Source: Hyphomonadaceae bacterium | GTDB lineage: Bacteria > Pseudomonadota > Alphaproteobacteria > Caulobacterales > Aquidulcibacteraceae | DNA: 64,000 nt | NCBI GenBank assembly: GCA_019636095.1 | Contig: JAHBYF010000002.1 | Location: forward strand, 248,001-312,000 | Reading direction: 5' to 3' | Part shown: positions 18,538 to 27,820 of the stretch, piece after piece | How the letters are laid out: the number at the start of each line of letters is the position of its first letter | Position numbering within the stretch: position 1 is the first letter of the stretch | Program-made: the position numbers and the translations under genes | Notes under the pieces: generated by a model | Databases searched by the model: none | What the model saw: the letters and a program-made list of their open reading frames with translations, nothing else | Told to the model about the DNA's origin: nothing

Positions 18538-19017
18538 ATGAAGAAGTTCACGATCATGGCCGCAGTAGCGGCTGCGGCACTGATGGCCGTTCCAGCCGTT
18601 GCGAATGCGCAATGGTACGCGGGCGCTGCGTACACACACTACGATCTGGATGGCGCCGACGTGGGCGGCGCGACGGGCCGCTTAGGTTATCGTTTCAACC
18701 CAAATTTCGCCGTTGAAGGCGAGGGTTCGTTTGGCGTGAACGATGATCAGGGGGTGGAACTCAACCATGCCCTCGGCGCCTACGCGGTGGGCATCATTCC
18801 GTTCGGTTCCTCGGGCTTCTCGGCCCACGGCCGCGTTGGCTATGCGACCGCTGAAATCGGCACGCCGCTTGGCGACGTCGACGATGACGGTCTGTCATAC
18901 GGCGCGGGCTTGGGCTGGAATGTCACCAACAGCATCGGCATTCGCGCTGACTACACGCGCTTTGAAGGCGACAACGACGCCGACGCAGTTTCGCTCGGCG
19001 CCTCATTCAACTTCTAG
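18538..19017 (+). CDS. Outer-membrane beta-barrel protein
   Basis: 159 aa. A signal peptide spans residues 1-22 (AAAALMAVPAVANAQ, cleavage after NA). The rest is an eight-strand-type barrel in the OmpA/opacity style: alternating aromatic and polar strands (WYAGAAYTHYDLDGADVGG, FAVEGEGSFGV, LSYGAGLGWNV) ending in a terminal strand with C-terminal Phe (VSLGASFNF). Function is unknown, perhaps surface structure. I chose the ATG at 18538 because it gives the signal peptide and follows GACGAGGAG. The strong hairpin at 19043-19070 terminates it. Confidence 0.8.
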   Translation: MKKFTIMAAVAAAALMAVPAVANAQWYAGAAYTHYDLDGADVGGATGRLGYRFNPNFAVEGEGSFGVNDDQGVELNHALGAYAVGIIPFGSSGFSAHGRVGYATAEIGTPLGDVDDDGLSYGAGLGWNVTNSIGIRADYTRFEGDNDADAVSLGASFNF

Positions 19018-19042
19018 GCGCTTCAGCAGCACGGGAAGCTGG

Positions 19043-19077
19043 GCGGGCCAGGGCTTATGCTCTGGCCCGCTTGCTTT
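19043..19077 (+). terminator. Intrinsic terminator after the barrel gene
   Basis: GCGGGCCAG (19043-19051) pairs with CTGGCCCGC (19062-19070), with inner GC/GC pairing around a TTAT loop, followed by TTGCTTT. Confidence 0.8.
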
Positions 19078-19136
19078 GCGCTACGAGTGGACCATAGGTT
19101 GCGGGCTGTGGGACATCGAAATTCGGAGCAGGTGTG

Positions 19137-19499
19137 ATGAAATATGTATTGGCGGCCGCGATCTTTGCCATGTTCGTGGGCAGCGCCGTCGCGCAGGAAA
19201 CGCCCCCTGCGGCCCCGGTCCCACCATCTTCATGCGCTGCGTTTACGCCCGCGCCAACGGCGCCCGATGCGTCGCATGCAACGGCGGAGCAAATGAACGC
19301 GGCCGTCGCGTCGTACCAATCTTGGCAAGCCACGACCCAGGCAACGCTCGACTGTCGCAGCGCTGAACGTCATTCTCTGAGTGCACAGTTCCAGGCTCGC
19401 ACCGCCGAACTGGAAGCTGCCAACGCAGCCAACCAAGCGGCGGCGGACGCGTTCCAGGCACAGCTTGATGCCTTCCACGCGCGGCGCAACCGCCACTAG
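19137..19499 (+). CDS. Small exported protein, unknown
   Basis: 120 aa. Residues about 1-20 are a signal peptide (MKYVLAAAIFAMFVGSAVAQ). Then comes a Pro/Ala-rich stretch with two cysteines (SSCAAF and TLDCRSA) and a C-terminal Ala/Gln helix likely to form a coiled coil (ELEAANAANQAAADAFQAQL). I recognise no family. The ATG at 19137 is preferred to the GTG at 19134 because of its spacing from GGAGCAGG. It is convergent with glnA across a bidirectional-looking terminator. Confidence 0.65.
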   Translation: MKYVLAAAIFAMFVGSAVAQETPPAAPVPPSSCAAFTPAPTAPDASHATAEQMNAAVASYQSWQATTQATLDCRSAERHSLSAQFQARTAELEAANAANQAAADAFQAQLDAFHARRNRH

Positions 19500-19522
19500 G
19501 CCCTACAGTCACGAAACAAAAA

Positions 19523-19548
19523 GGGGCCGGAGATTGCTCTCCGGCCCC
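19523..19548 (-). terminator. Terminator of glnA (possibly bidirectional)
   Basis: Perfect 11-bp stem GGGGCCGGAGA / TCTCCGGCCCC with loop TTGC. On the minus strand it is followed by TTTTTGTTT, which fits termination of glnA; on the plus strand the trailing TTGGTGTATTTT is weaker. Confidence 0.9.
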
Positions 19549-19571
19549 TTGGTGTATTTTAGGCGCCGACA

Positions 19572-20975
19572 TTACGCCTTGTAGTACATGTCGAACTCCA
19601 CCGGGTGCGGGTGGGTTTCGAAGCGATCGAGCTCTTCCTTCTTCAGGTCAATATAGGCGTCGACCATGTCGTCAGTCATGACGCCGCCCTTCAGCAGGAA
19701 GTCGCGGTCGCGATCAAGTGCGGTGAGCGCCTCGCGCAGTGAGGCGGAGACAGTCGGCACGTCTTTCAGTTCTTCCGGCGGCAGGTCATAGAGATTCTTA
19801 TCGAGCGGTTCGCCCGGATGAATCTTCTTCTCGATGCCGTCGAGGCCAGCCATCAGAAGCGCAGTGTACGTGAGGTACATGTTGCCGGCCGGATCGGGGA
19901 AGCGGACTTCCACGCGCTTTGCCTTGGCGCCGGTTCCGTGCGGAATGCGGCAAGAAGCGGAGCGGTTGCGCGCCGAGTAAGCGAGCAGAACCGGCGCTTC
20001 GTATCCTGGGACGAGGCGCTTGTACGAATTGGTCGTCGAGTTCGCGAACGCATTGATGGCCTTCGCGTGCTTGATGACGCCGCCGATGTAGTACAGGCAG
20101 TTTTCGCTGAGATCGGCGTAACGATCGCCGGCGAAAGTGTTGTTGCTGCCCTTCCAGATCGACATGTGCACGTGCATGCCGGAGCCGTTGTCTTTGAAGT
20201 AGGGCTTCGGCATGAAGGTCGCTGACTTGCCGTACGATGCAGCCACTTGGTGGATGATGTACTTATACAAGTTCATGTTGTCGGCCATCGTCGTCAGCGT
20301 GTTGAACTTGAGGCCAAGTTCGTGCTGCGCGGGCGCGACTTCGTGGTGATGCTTTTCCGGGTTCAGGCCCAGCTGACCCATGATCTCAAGCATCTCGCCA
20401 CGCATGTCTTGCAGCGAGTCGATCGGCGGCACCGGGAAGTAGCCGCCCTTCGGGCCCGGGCGGTGGCCGAGGTTGCCGCCTTCATAAGCGCGGCCGGTAT
20501 TGAACGGCAGTTCGGTTGAATCGAACGAGTAGCCGGTGTTGTTCGGATCGGTAGACCAGCGCACGTCATCGAACACGAAGAACTCGGCTTCCGGACCGAA
20601 GTAAGCCGTGTCGCCGGCGCCGGACGACTTCACATATGCTTCCGCCTTCTTGGCGATGCCTCGCGGACAGCGTGAATACGGTTGCAGCGTGCCGGGCTCA
20701 AGGATGTCGCAGAACATCGCGAGCGTCGTTTGCTGATAGAAAGGATCGATGTGTGCGCCTTTGGGGTCAGGGCGCATCACCATGTCGGACTCGTTGATCG
20801 CCTTCCACCCAGCGATGGACGAGCCGTCGAACATCGTGCCTTCAGTGAAGATGTCCTTGTCGATCATCGACACGTCGAAGGTGACGTGTTGCATCTTGCC
20901 GCGGAGATCGTTGAACCGAAGATCAACGAACTGGACTTCCTTGTCCCTGATCAGCTTCAGAACTTCGTCTGACAT
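19572..20975 (-). CDS. glnA: Glutamine synthetase type I
   Basis: 467 aa cytoplasmic dodecameric enzyme making glutamine from glutamate, ammonia and ATP. Signatures include FDGSSIAGW near residue 50, the [16 protein letters not shown] segment of the active site, and GSGMHVHMS. The adenylylation loop NLYDLPPEE carries the conserved tyrosine near residue 397, so activity should be controlled by GlnE. It lies 95 bp downstream of glnB, which signals nitrogen status to the adenylyl-transferase. Confidence 0.96.
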   Translation of the reverse strand: MSDEVLKLIRDKEVQFVDLRFNDLRGKMQHVTFDVSMIDKDIFTEGTMFDGSSIAGWKAINESDMVMRPDPKGAHIDPFYQQTTLAMFCDILEPGTLQPYSRCPRGIAKKAEAYVKSSGAGDTAYFGPEAEFFVFDDVRWSTDPNNTGYSFDSTELPFNTGRAYEGGNLGHRPGPKGGYFPVPPIDSLQDMRGEMLEIMGQLGLNPEKHHHEVAPAQHELGLKFNTLTTMADNMNLYKYIIHQVAASYGKSATFMPKPYFKDNGSGMHVHMSIWKGSNNTFAGDRYADLSENCLYYIGGVIKHAKAINAFANSTTNSYKRLVPGYEAPVLLAYSARNRSASCRIPHGTGAKAKRVEVRFPDPAGNMYLTYTALLMAGLDGIEKKIHPGEPLDKNLYDLPPEELKDVPTVSASLREALTALDRDRDFLLKGGVMTDDMVDAYIDLKKEELDRFETHPHPVEFDMYYKA

Positions 20976-21070
20976 CGGAAACTCCCCCGAGCCTTATTGT
21001 TGATATTACTGGGCGACGCGCGTCTCGGTCCGGCGGCGCCCCTAAACAGAATCAGTCGCTTTGTGCCGGA

Positions 21071-21421
<351 letters not shown>

Positions 21422-21464
21422 TTATCCACATGACGGCGGCACGATTTCGGCTCCTCTTGGACCC

Positions 21465-21480
21465 CCAGACACGAGTCTGG
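21465..21480. promoter_or_regulatory. Perfect inverted repeat upstream of glnB
   Basis: CCAGAC (21465-21470), ACGA, GTCTGG (21475-21480). It lies about 50 bp upstream of the glnB start and 110 bp upstream of the divergent phosphatase gene. It could be an operator half-site pair or a small hairpin; no regulator is assigned. Confidence 0.35.
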
Positions 21481-21591
21481 AAGTTAACCGGCTGCGGGCG
21501 TTGGGGAGGGCGCCGCGGGCGCCGCTTTGATAGGCGCCGATGCCCAAGGAAACGGCTGGCATGAGCGGTGGCGTCGAATAAGGATTATGAC

Positions 21592-22164
21592 ATGACGCGT
21601 TTATTCTTCGTCCGGCACGGTGAGCCAGAGGCGGCATGGGGTGGCGCCGTGGACGATCCGGGCTTGTCAGATACTGGGCGCGCGCAGGCGGAGAGGAGCG
21701 CCGAAGCGCTGTCTGCTTTGGGGACGTTGGCAATTGTCTCGTCGCCGATGCGCCGGTGTCGAGAAACCGCGAGGCCCTATGAACGGTGCTCGTCTGTTCT
21801 GGCCACGATTGAAGCCCGCGTGAGTGAAGTGTCGGCGCCTGAAGGCGTCACTGACCGGCGCGCATGGCTTCGCGAGAATTTCCCATGGGACCGTGGCGGC
21901 GCCCGTCGACGTTGGAACGAGGTTGACGCGTCGCTCCTTGCCTGGCGTGACCGCGTCGTCGCTTGGACGCTCGGCATGAAGCCGGACGCCGCAGTGTTCT
22001 CGCACTTCATAGCCATCAACGCGCTCGCGAGCGTTGCGATGGGCAGCGATGAGACGATTGTTTGCGTGCCGGGTTATGCGTCAATCACAGAGTTCGAAGT
22101 GCGGAACGGCGCACTCAAACTCATCCAGTTGGGCGAAACCATGGTGCAGGGCGAAGTGCGGTGA
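21592..22164 (+). CDS. Histidine phosphatase family protein
   Basis: 190 aa branch-1 histidine phosphatase. The catalytic RHG motif is near residue 7 (FFVRHGEPEAAWGG). The later arginine is in SSPMRRCRETA, and the second histidine is in the SHFIAINALA region. It removes phosphate from a small molecule or a protein; the substrate cannot be named. The ATG at 21592 follows AAGGA. It overlaps the NAD(P)HX repair gene by 4 nt (GTGA), which suggests co-translation. Confidence 0.85.
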   Translation: MTRLFFVRHGEPEAAWGGAVDDPGLSDTGRAQAERSAEALSALGTLAIVSSPMRRCRETARPYERCSSVLATIEARVSEVSAPEGVTDRRAWLRENFPWDRGGARRRWNEVDASLLAWRDRVVAWTLGMKPDAAVFSHFIAINALASVAMGSDETIVCVPGYASITEFEVRNGALKLIQLGETMVQGEVR

Positions 22165-23633
22165 GTCAGGAGATCGTCACCGTCGAACAGTCGCGCGCGT
22201 TGGATCGGGCTAGTGCCGAGGCCGGCGTGACCACACGCACGCTGATGGAGAACGCGGGGCGCGCTGTCGCTGAAGCCGTCGTGGGGCGGTTTTCGCAACA
22301 GCCCACTGCGGTGCTGTGTGGACCGGGCAACAATGGAGGCGACGGTTGGGTCGCAGCGCGCGCGCTGCAAGAGATGGGGTGGCCAGTTTGGGTTGAAACG
22401 CTCGCGCCGATTGAGAGCCTAACGGACGATGCCGCAGACGCTGCCAAAGCTTGGACGGGCGAAACGTTCGGCCTTGGTCAGAGCGGACGCAAAGCTGAAT
22501 TGTGGGTTGATGCGCTTTTTGGGGCGGGACTTTCGCGTCCGTTGGAGAACGAAGTTGCGAGGATTGCTGTTGTTCTCCCGCAAGAACGCGTGATTGCGAT
22601 AGACGTGCCGAGCGGCGTCAAGGGCGATGACGGCAATCCGCTCGGAGACGTTTGCTTTGAGGCTGCGCTCACCATCACATTCGTCCGCAAGAAGCCCGCT
22701 CACGTACTGATGCCGGGTCGCGCATGGTGTGGCGAGGTTGTCGTCGCCGATATCGGCGTGCCCGCGCGCCTGGTAGCCGCGCAGAATGTGACGTTGTTTG
22801 AGAACGCTCCCTTGCTCTGGCCGCTGCCGTGGCCAGACGCGGACACGCACAAACACGAGCGCGGACATGTTATCGTCGCCAGCGGCAATCACACGCGCAC
22901 AGGCGCTGCGCGATTGTCAGCGCGCGCGGCGTTGCGTGGTGGCGCGGGCTTGGTGACCTTGCTTTCGCCGCCTGATGCGGTTGCCGAAAACGCCGCGCAA
23001 CTCACTGCCGTCATGTTGCGCGAGACGATTGACGAAACAAGTTTCGGCGAGGCGGCGCGGACGGCCCAGGCAATGGTGGTGGGGCCTGCCTTCGGGACGA
23101 CCGAGGCTCATTACAAATTGTTGCTTGCGGCGATGGACGCGACGCCGCGGTGTCCTTTGGTGTTGGATGCCGACGCGATCACACTGCTGGCGCCGCTCAC
23201 GCACGGTCTCGATGCACGCGATGTGATGACGCCGCACGTGGGCGAGTTTCGACGCGCATTTCCTGGAATCTGGGGCAACTCCACCAATCCCGTGGAAGCG
23301 GCGCGGTCAGCCGCCGCCTATGCTCGTTGTGTTGTACTACTCAAGGGCGCTTCGACCGTGATTGCGGCCCCAGACGGCAGGGCGATTGTCAACACCAAGG
23401 GCGCCCCGTTCTTGGCGACGGCCGGCTCCGGTGATGTGTTGGCGGGTGTAATCGGCGCGCTGATTGGCCAGGGCATGGCCAGTTTTGAAGCAGCAGCCGC
23501 AGCGGCGTGGATCTATGGCGCTGCCGGAGAGGTTTACGGACCTGGTCTCATCGCAGAAGACTTGCCTGATATTTTACCGCTTATATTCAATGCATTAGCG
23601 CCGGCCAGCCTGAGGGGTAAACCGATAGGTTGA
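22161..23633 (+). CDS. nnr: Bifunctional NAD(P)HX epimerase / ADP-dependent dehydratase
   Basis: 490 aa YjeF-type fusion that repairs hydrated NAD(P)H. The N-terminal epimerase domain (about 1-205) has GPGNNGGDGWVAARAL. The C-terminal ADP/ATP-dependent dehydratase (ribokinase-like, about 215-480) has GSGDVLAGVIGALIGQG. I chose the GTG at 22161, which overlaps the preceding stop and starts with SQEIVTVEQSRALD; an ATG at 22062 would run through the phosphatase gene. Both domains look complete. Confidence 0.9.
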   Translation: MSQEIVTVEQSRALDRASAEAGVTTRTLMENAGRAVAEAVVGRFSQQPTAVLCGPGNNGGDGWVAARALQEMGWPVWVETLAPIESLTDDAADAAKAWTGETFGLGQSGRKAELWVDALFGAGLSRPLENEVARIAVVLPQERVIAIDVPSGVKGDDGNPLGDVCFEAALTITFVRKKPAHVLMPGRAWCGEVVVADIGVPARLVAAQNVTLFENAPLLWPLPWPDADTHKHERGHVIVASGNHTRTGAARLSARAALRGGAGLVTLLSPPDAVAENAAQLTAVMLRETIDETSFGEAARTAQAMVVGPAFGTTEAHYKLLLAAMDATPRCPLVLDADAITLLAPLTHGLDARDVMTPHVGEFRRAFPGIWGNSTNPVEAARSAAAYARCVVLLKGASTVIAAPDGRAIVNTKGAPFLATAGSGDVLAGVIGALIGQGMASFEAAAAAAWIYGAAGEVYGPGLIAEDLPDILPLIFNALAPASLRGKPIG

Positions 23634-23710
23634 TCGGACCTGTTTTGGACCCAGTTTTTGGGTTAACGCTTGAGATTGGGACGCGTGTGCTCCGCAACGG
23701 GGATTAGGTA

Positions 23711-24394
23711 ATGCATTGGTGGTGGTGGATCATTCCAGGGCTGGTGGGCGTAATCGGCTTGGCGTTCGTGCTGAGCGGCCTGGGTTGGATGTTCCGCGGT
23801 CGTCCGGTCAAAGGTGGTCGGGGTGTCTTGAGCGGCGCGGTGGTGTTGGGACTGGGCGGGCTGGTTGGACTCTTGGGCCTCAACGTCCAGTCTTACCATC
23901 GCCTGACCTACGACCGGCCCGTGGCAACGATCGAACTCACCCAGCGGGGTCCGCAACTCTACGACGCGGTGGTGACCGAGCCCCCGACCGAGCAAGATCC
24001 GGAGGGTGTCAGCCATACCTATGAGGTTCACGGCGACGAATGGCGCATGGAAGCGCGTGTGTTGCGCTGGAAACCCTGGGCCAATGTGCTTGGTTTGGAT
24101 TCGCAGTACCGGCTGGATCGCTTCTCGGGACGCTACACCGATACGCAGCAGGAGCTGAACGCCGAGCGCAGCGCTTATGACATCCGTCCGACCCGCCAGT
24201 CCGGCATCGATCTTTGGCCCCTGGCGCGCGAGTACAGCAAATACGCTCCGATGGTCGATACGCTCTACGGCTCTGGGGCCTACATGCCGATGGCCGATGG
24301 CGCCCGCTACGAAGTGCGGATCACGCAAAATGGCCTGATCGCCCGAGCCACTAACGAAGTCGCGGCAGAAGCGTCGTCCAGTGGCTGGAATTAA
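23711..24394 (+). CDS. Two-span membrane protein, unknown
   Basis: 227 aa, no family recognised. It starts MHWWWWIIPG. Two hydrophobic spans (residues about 4-27 and 36-60) are linked by a basic loop (RGRPVKGGRG), followed by a soluble domain of about 165 residues that should face the periplasm because it follows an even number of spans with a cytoplasmic loop. The soluble domain begins with a beta-rich segment (ATIELTQRGPQLYDAVV) and has many Tyr and Trp residues. It is a single gene between nnr and tRNA-Leu. I make no functional guess. Confidence 0.7.
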   Translation: MHWWWWIIPGLVGVIGLAFVLSGLGWMFRGRPVKGGRGVLSGAVVLGLGGLVGLLGLNVQSYHRLTYDRPVATIELTQRGPQLYDAVVTEPPTEQDPEGVSHTYEVHGDEWRMEARVLRWKPWANVLGLDSQYRLDRFSGRYTDTQQELNAERSAYDIRPTRQSGIDLWPLAREYSKYAPMVDTLYGSGAYMPMADGARYEVRITQNGLIARATNEVAAEASSSGWN

Positions 24395-24448
24395 GGGGGG
24401 CGGGTAGTTTACGCCCGCGCCGGCGCCGCCTAAAGCACGCGCCATCCA

Positions 24449-24533
24449 GCGGACGTGGCGGAACTGGTAGACGCACTGGATTTAGGTTCCAGCGCCGCAA
24501 GGCGTGCGGGTTCGAGTCCCGCCGTCCGCACCA
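24449..24533 (+). tRNA. tRNA-Leu (UAG anticodon)
   Basis: 85 nt with encoded CCA. Acceptor stem GCGGACG / CGTCCGC, anticodon stem CTGGA / TCCAG with loop TTTAGGT giving anticodon UAG, a long variable arm typical of class II tRNA-Leu, and the T-arm GGTTCGAGTCC. Confidence 0.95.
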
Positions 24534-24656
24534 TCTTCTTGAGACGTTCCGGCCCGTGGACTCTGCGGGGTTGGGATGCCATAAGCCCGCCTTTCCTGAA
24601 TTTTGCGTCGCGGCAACGGTTTTGCAGCCTCGGCGCGCATGTCGAAAGCACATCTA

Positions 24657-26039
24657 ATGCAGCTCACCGAGAGCCGGTCCGAAGGTCTTCTGCGCGTTTA
24701 CGATGTCGTCGTCCCGGCGTCGGAACTGCAGCAAAAACTCAACGCAAAGATCGCGGAAGTGCAGCCGCGCGTGCGCATCAATGGCTTTCGCCCCGGCAAG
24801 GTCCCAGTCAGCCATATCCGGAAGGTTTATGGTCCAGGGATGATGCAGGACATCATCAATGAGGCGGTCCAAAACTCGACGAAAGAGGGGCTCGCAAACG
24901 TTCGCGCCGCGTCCGAGCCCTCGCTCGACGTCAAGAGCGACATGAACAAAGTCATCGCTGGGGGTGAAGACCTTAAGTTTGAACTTTCGCTTGAAGTCAT
25001 GCCGGAGTTCGAGCCGGCCGACTTAAAGTCGATCAAGATCACGCGCCCCACGGCTGCGGTCACCGATGAACAGGTCACAGAGGCGTTGAGCGAACTCGCC
25101 AAGGCGCAGCGCGGCTTTGAGGACAAGGCCGACGCTGCCAAGGATGGGGATCAGTTGGTCATCGACTTTCTCGGGCGCATCGACGGTGAGCCGTTTGACG
25201 GCGGCGCGGCCAATGACGCCGAAGTTGTGATTGGCGCCAATCGCTTCATTCCGGGTTTTGAGGAGCAGTTGGTCGGCGCGAAGGCTGGCGACGATCGTGT
25301 TCTCAAGGTGACGTTCCCGGAGGACTATCCAGCCGCGAATCTCGCAGGAAAGGCGGCTGAATTTGAAACCAAGATCAAAACCGTGCGCGGCCCTAAGGAG
25401 GGTGAGCCTGATGACGCTTGGGCGGCGCAGCTTGGCTTCGACAACCTAAACGCGGTGAAGGACGCTCTGAGAGAACGCATCGACGCGGATCACAAGCAAC
25501 AATCGCGCGCGAAGGCTAAGCGCCAGCTTTTCGATCAACTCGACGAAAAACACGATTTCGAACTGCCGCCGCGTATGGTGGAAGCGGAGTTCAACCAAAT
25601 CTGGCGTCAGGTTGAACAAGACAAGGCGCAAGGGCGCCTCGATCCGGCCGATGAAGGCAAGTCGGAGGACGACCTGAAGTCGGAGTATCGCGATATCGCT
25701 GAGCGTCGCGTGCGTTTGGGCTTGTTGCTCGCCGAGATTGGCCGGCGTCACAAGTTGGAGGTTTCGGACGAAGAAGTGGGCCGCGCGATATCTGCGCAGG
25801 CGCGCAACTTCCCAGGACAGGAACAACAGGTGTTCGAGGCCTATCGGCGCAATCCTCAGCTTGTCGCGCAGGTGCGTGCGCCGATCTACGAGGACAAGGT
25901 CGTCGACTACATGATGGAGTTGATAAGCGTCACTAATCAGACGGTCAGTCGCGACGAACTCTTTGCCGACGACGAGCCGCCGACCGCTGCGCCCGCCAAG
26001 AAAGCTAAGAAAACCAAGGCCGCAAAGGCCGAAGACTAA
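24657..26039 (+). CDS. tig: Trigger factor
   Basis: 460 aa ribosome-bound chaperone with peptidyl-prolyl isomerase activity. The N-terminal ribosome-binding domain has the signature GFRPGKVP. The FKBP-type PPIase domain spans about 160-245 (GDQLVIDFLGRIDGEPFDGG). The C-terminal arms are helical and end in a Lys/Ala tail. I chose the ATG at 24657 because the family begins MQ(V/L)TE; an in-frame ATG at 24639 adds six residues. It is upstream of clpP, as in many alphaproteobacteria. Confidence 0.93.
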   Translation: MQLTESRSEGLLRVYDVVVPASELQQKLNAKIAEVQPRVRINGFRPGKVPVSHIRKVYGPGMMQDIINEAVQNSTKEGLANVRAASEPSLDVKSDMNKVIAGGEDLKFELSLEVMPEFEPADLKSIKITRPTAAVTDEQVTEALSELAKAQRGFEDKADAAKDGDQLVIDFLGRIDGEPFDGGAANDAEVVIGANRFIPGFEEQLVGAKAGDDRVLKVTFPEDYPAANLAGKAAEFETKIKTVRGPKEGEPDDAWAAQLGFDNLNAVKDALRERIDADHKQQSRAKAKRQLFDQLDEKHDFELPPRMVEAEFNQIWRQVEQDKAQGRLDPADEGKSEDDLKSEYRDIAERRVRLGLLLAEIGRRHKLEVSDEEVGRAISAQARNFPGQEQQVFEAYRRNPQLVAQVRAPIYEDKVVDYMMELISVTNQTVSRDELFADDEPPTAAPAKKAKKTKAAKAED

Positions 26040-26149
26040 TCATTAAGGCTTGCCGCAGTAGGCGGGGGTTGCGGGACGCGTCTTAGCGTCAAATATGGGC
26101 GGTCTGGGATATGTCGATTCCGTCCGCTTCCTTGCCTGAAAGGCCCTAG

Positions 26150-26794
26150 ATGTCCTCGTTCGATCCGGTCACAAAACTTGCCTACATCGTCCCGACCGTG
26201 GTCGAGACAACGAGCCGCGGCGACCGCGGCTGGGATATCTTTTCGCGCCTGCTGAAAGAGCGGATCATATTCGTCGCGGGACCGGTCGAAGACTCGATGG
26301 CTGCGTCTGTTACCGCGCAGCTGCTGTTCTTGGAATCCGAGAACCCGAAACGGGAAATCTCAATGTACATCAACAGCCCGGGCGGGATCGTTACGTCGGG
26401 GCTCGCGATCTACGACACGATGCAATACATCCGCAGCCCGATTTCGACGGTCTGCATCGGCCAGGCCGCATCGATGGGGTCGCTGCTCTTGGCTGCGGGT
26501 GAGAAAGACCTCCGCATCGCACTCCCGAACGCGCGCATCATGGTGCACCAGCCTTCGGGTGGGTTCCGTGGTCAGGCGTCGGATATCGAGCGCCACGCCG
26601 AAGACATTATCGCCACCAAGCGCCGGCTGAACGAGATTTACGTGAAGCATACTGGACAACCGTATGAACGGGTCGAGAAGACGCTCGACCGCGATCACTT
26701 CATGACTGCGGAAGAGGCTCAGGCGTTCGGTATCGTGGACCGTGTCTATGAGCGACGCGACGTGCCGGAAGGCAGCCTTTCTGGGGCCGCCTGA
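26150..26794 (+). CDS. clpP: ATP-dependent Clp protease proteolytic subunit
   Basis: 214 aa serine protease. The catalytic triad is Ser108 ([10 protein letters not shown]), His133 (MVHQPSGG) and Asp182 (LDRDHF), matching the E. coli residues S97, H122 and D171 with an 11-residue offset. It forms a 14-mer that works with ClpX or ClpA to degrade proteins, including cell-cycle regulators in Caulobacterales. The ClpX gene is not adjacent here; three paralogous exported-protein genes lie between them. Confidence 0.96.
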   Translation: MSSFDPVTKLAYIVPTVVETTSRGDRGWDIFSRLLKERIIFVAGPVEDSMAASVTAQLLFLESENPKREISMYINSPGGIVTSGLAIYDTMQYIRSPISTVCIGQAASMGSLLLAAGEKDLRIALPNARIMVHQPSGGFRGQASDIERHAEDIIATKRRLNEIYVKHTGQPYERVEKTLDRDHFMTAEEAQAFGIVDRVYERRDVPEGSLSGAA

Positions 26795-26882
26795 CATTTC
26801 TGTGAACGCGCGCGTCTGCAGGTCTGGCGCGTTGTGGACCCCAAAGTTCAGGACTAGGCTTTGCCCGATATTGGGGTGAGCC

Positions 26883-27791
26883 ATGATCAAAGTTCTGCGG
26901 CTATCAACGGTTGCCGGTGTTGCTCTGGTAGCATTGGCCAGTTTGGCGGTTGCTCAGGAAGCGCCCGGTCAAGCGCGTGCGTTCGTCGAACAGGTCGCGC
27001 TGAACAGCAATCGCGACGCAGCGTTGGCGCGATGGGACAGCGCGATTTGCGTCGGGGTCACGGGCTTAGCCGCGATAGAGGCGCAAGCTCTTATCGATAG
27101 AATTTCTGCGCGCGCGCAGGCGGTCGGTCTGCGGACCGGGGCGCCTGGCTGCCGGGCCAACGTTATGGTGATCTACGCACCTGACTCCGATGCGCTGACG
27201 CGTCAGATTGTCGATCAGCGGCGGGATCTCTTGGCTGCCGATGATGGCCGTCTCACAGCCGGAAGAGATGCAATGGAGGATTTTGCCAGCACACCGCGTC
27301 CGATCCGCTGGTGGCACGTCTCCAGCACAGGTGTTGGAAGTGTACGCCTAGATGCCGCCCGATCGCGTCAGTCGTCCGGCCGCACCGCCGCTGCGGCCGC
27401 CGCTGCTGGTGGTGGTGGAGTATCGATCGGTGACATCGGAACTTTGACGGACATGCAGGGAGCAGACGCCGTGCGGTCGAACGGCTCACGCACGCGAGCT
27501 GAAGTCCACAATGAGCTCACCTACGCGCTTATTATCGTGGATGCACGGCGTGTCGCGAATGTGCCTGCGGGCGCCTGGATGGACTATGTCGCGTTCAATG
27601 CGCTCACGCAGGTTGACCCCGACGGGCGCACCGAGGCCTTTCCGACAATTTTGAATTTGTTCGTTCAAGGGCAGGAGCCGCCAAGCGGCCTGACGTCGTG
27701 GGACACGAGCTATCTCGATGCGCTCTATGATGCCCGCAACGAAAGCGCGTCGCGCCAAGTTGCTTCAATCGTGCGGCGAATGGGTGACTAG
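26883..27791 (+). CDS. Exported protein of tandem paralog family, copy 1
   Basis: 302 aa, family not recognised. A signal peptide spans residues 1-24 (LVALASLAVAQ). Motifs shared with copies 2 and 3 are FVEQVA, RWD followed by IC-V-GL, VGLRTGAPGCRAN (two cysteines in all copies), RWWHV, a variable linker, GSRTRAE, ALIIVDA, PTILNLF, and WDTSYLDALYDAR. The linker here is an Ala/Gly-rich stretch (AAAAAAAGGGG). The pattern suggests a periplasmic or surface protein with one disulfide. It lies 88 bp after clpP and 29 bp before copy 2 on the same strand. Confidence 0.75.
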   Translation: MIKVLRLSTVAGVALVALASLAVAQEAPGQARAFVEQVALNSNRDAALARWDSAICVGVTGLAAIEAQALIDRISARAQAVGLRTGAPGCRANVMVIYAPDSDALTRQIVDQRRDLLAADDGRLTAGRDAMEDFASTPRPIRWWHVSSTGVGSVRLDAARSRQSSGRTAAAAAAAGGGGVSIGDIGTLTDMQGADAVRSNGSRTRAEVHNELTYALIIVDARRVANVPAGAWMDYVAFNALTQVDPDGRTEAFPTILNLFVQGQEPPSGLTSWDTSYLDALYDARNESASRQVASIVRRMGD

Positions 27792-27820
27792 CGCGCCATT
27801 GTAGAGCGTGGAGGCGGATC

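Noticed and set aside
23663..24445. Minus-strand open frame opposite the two-span membrane protein
   Set aside because: It overlaps the forward gene entirely and lacks a signal or membrane pattern; the forward frame has a plausible start and hydrophobic spans.
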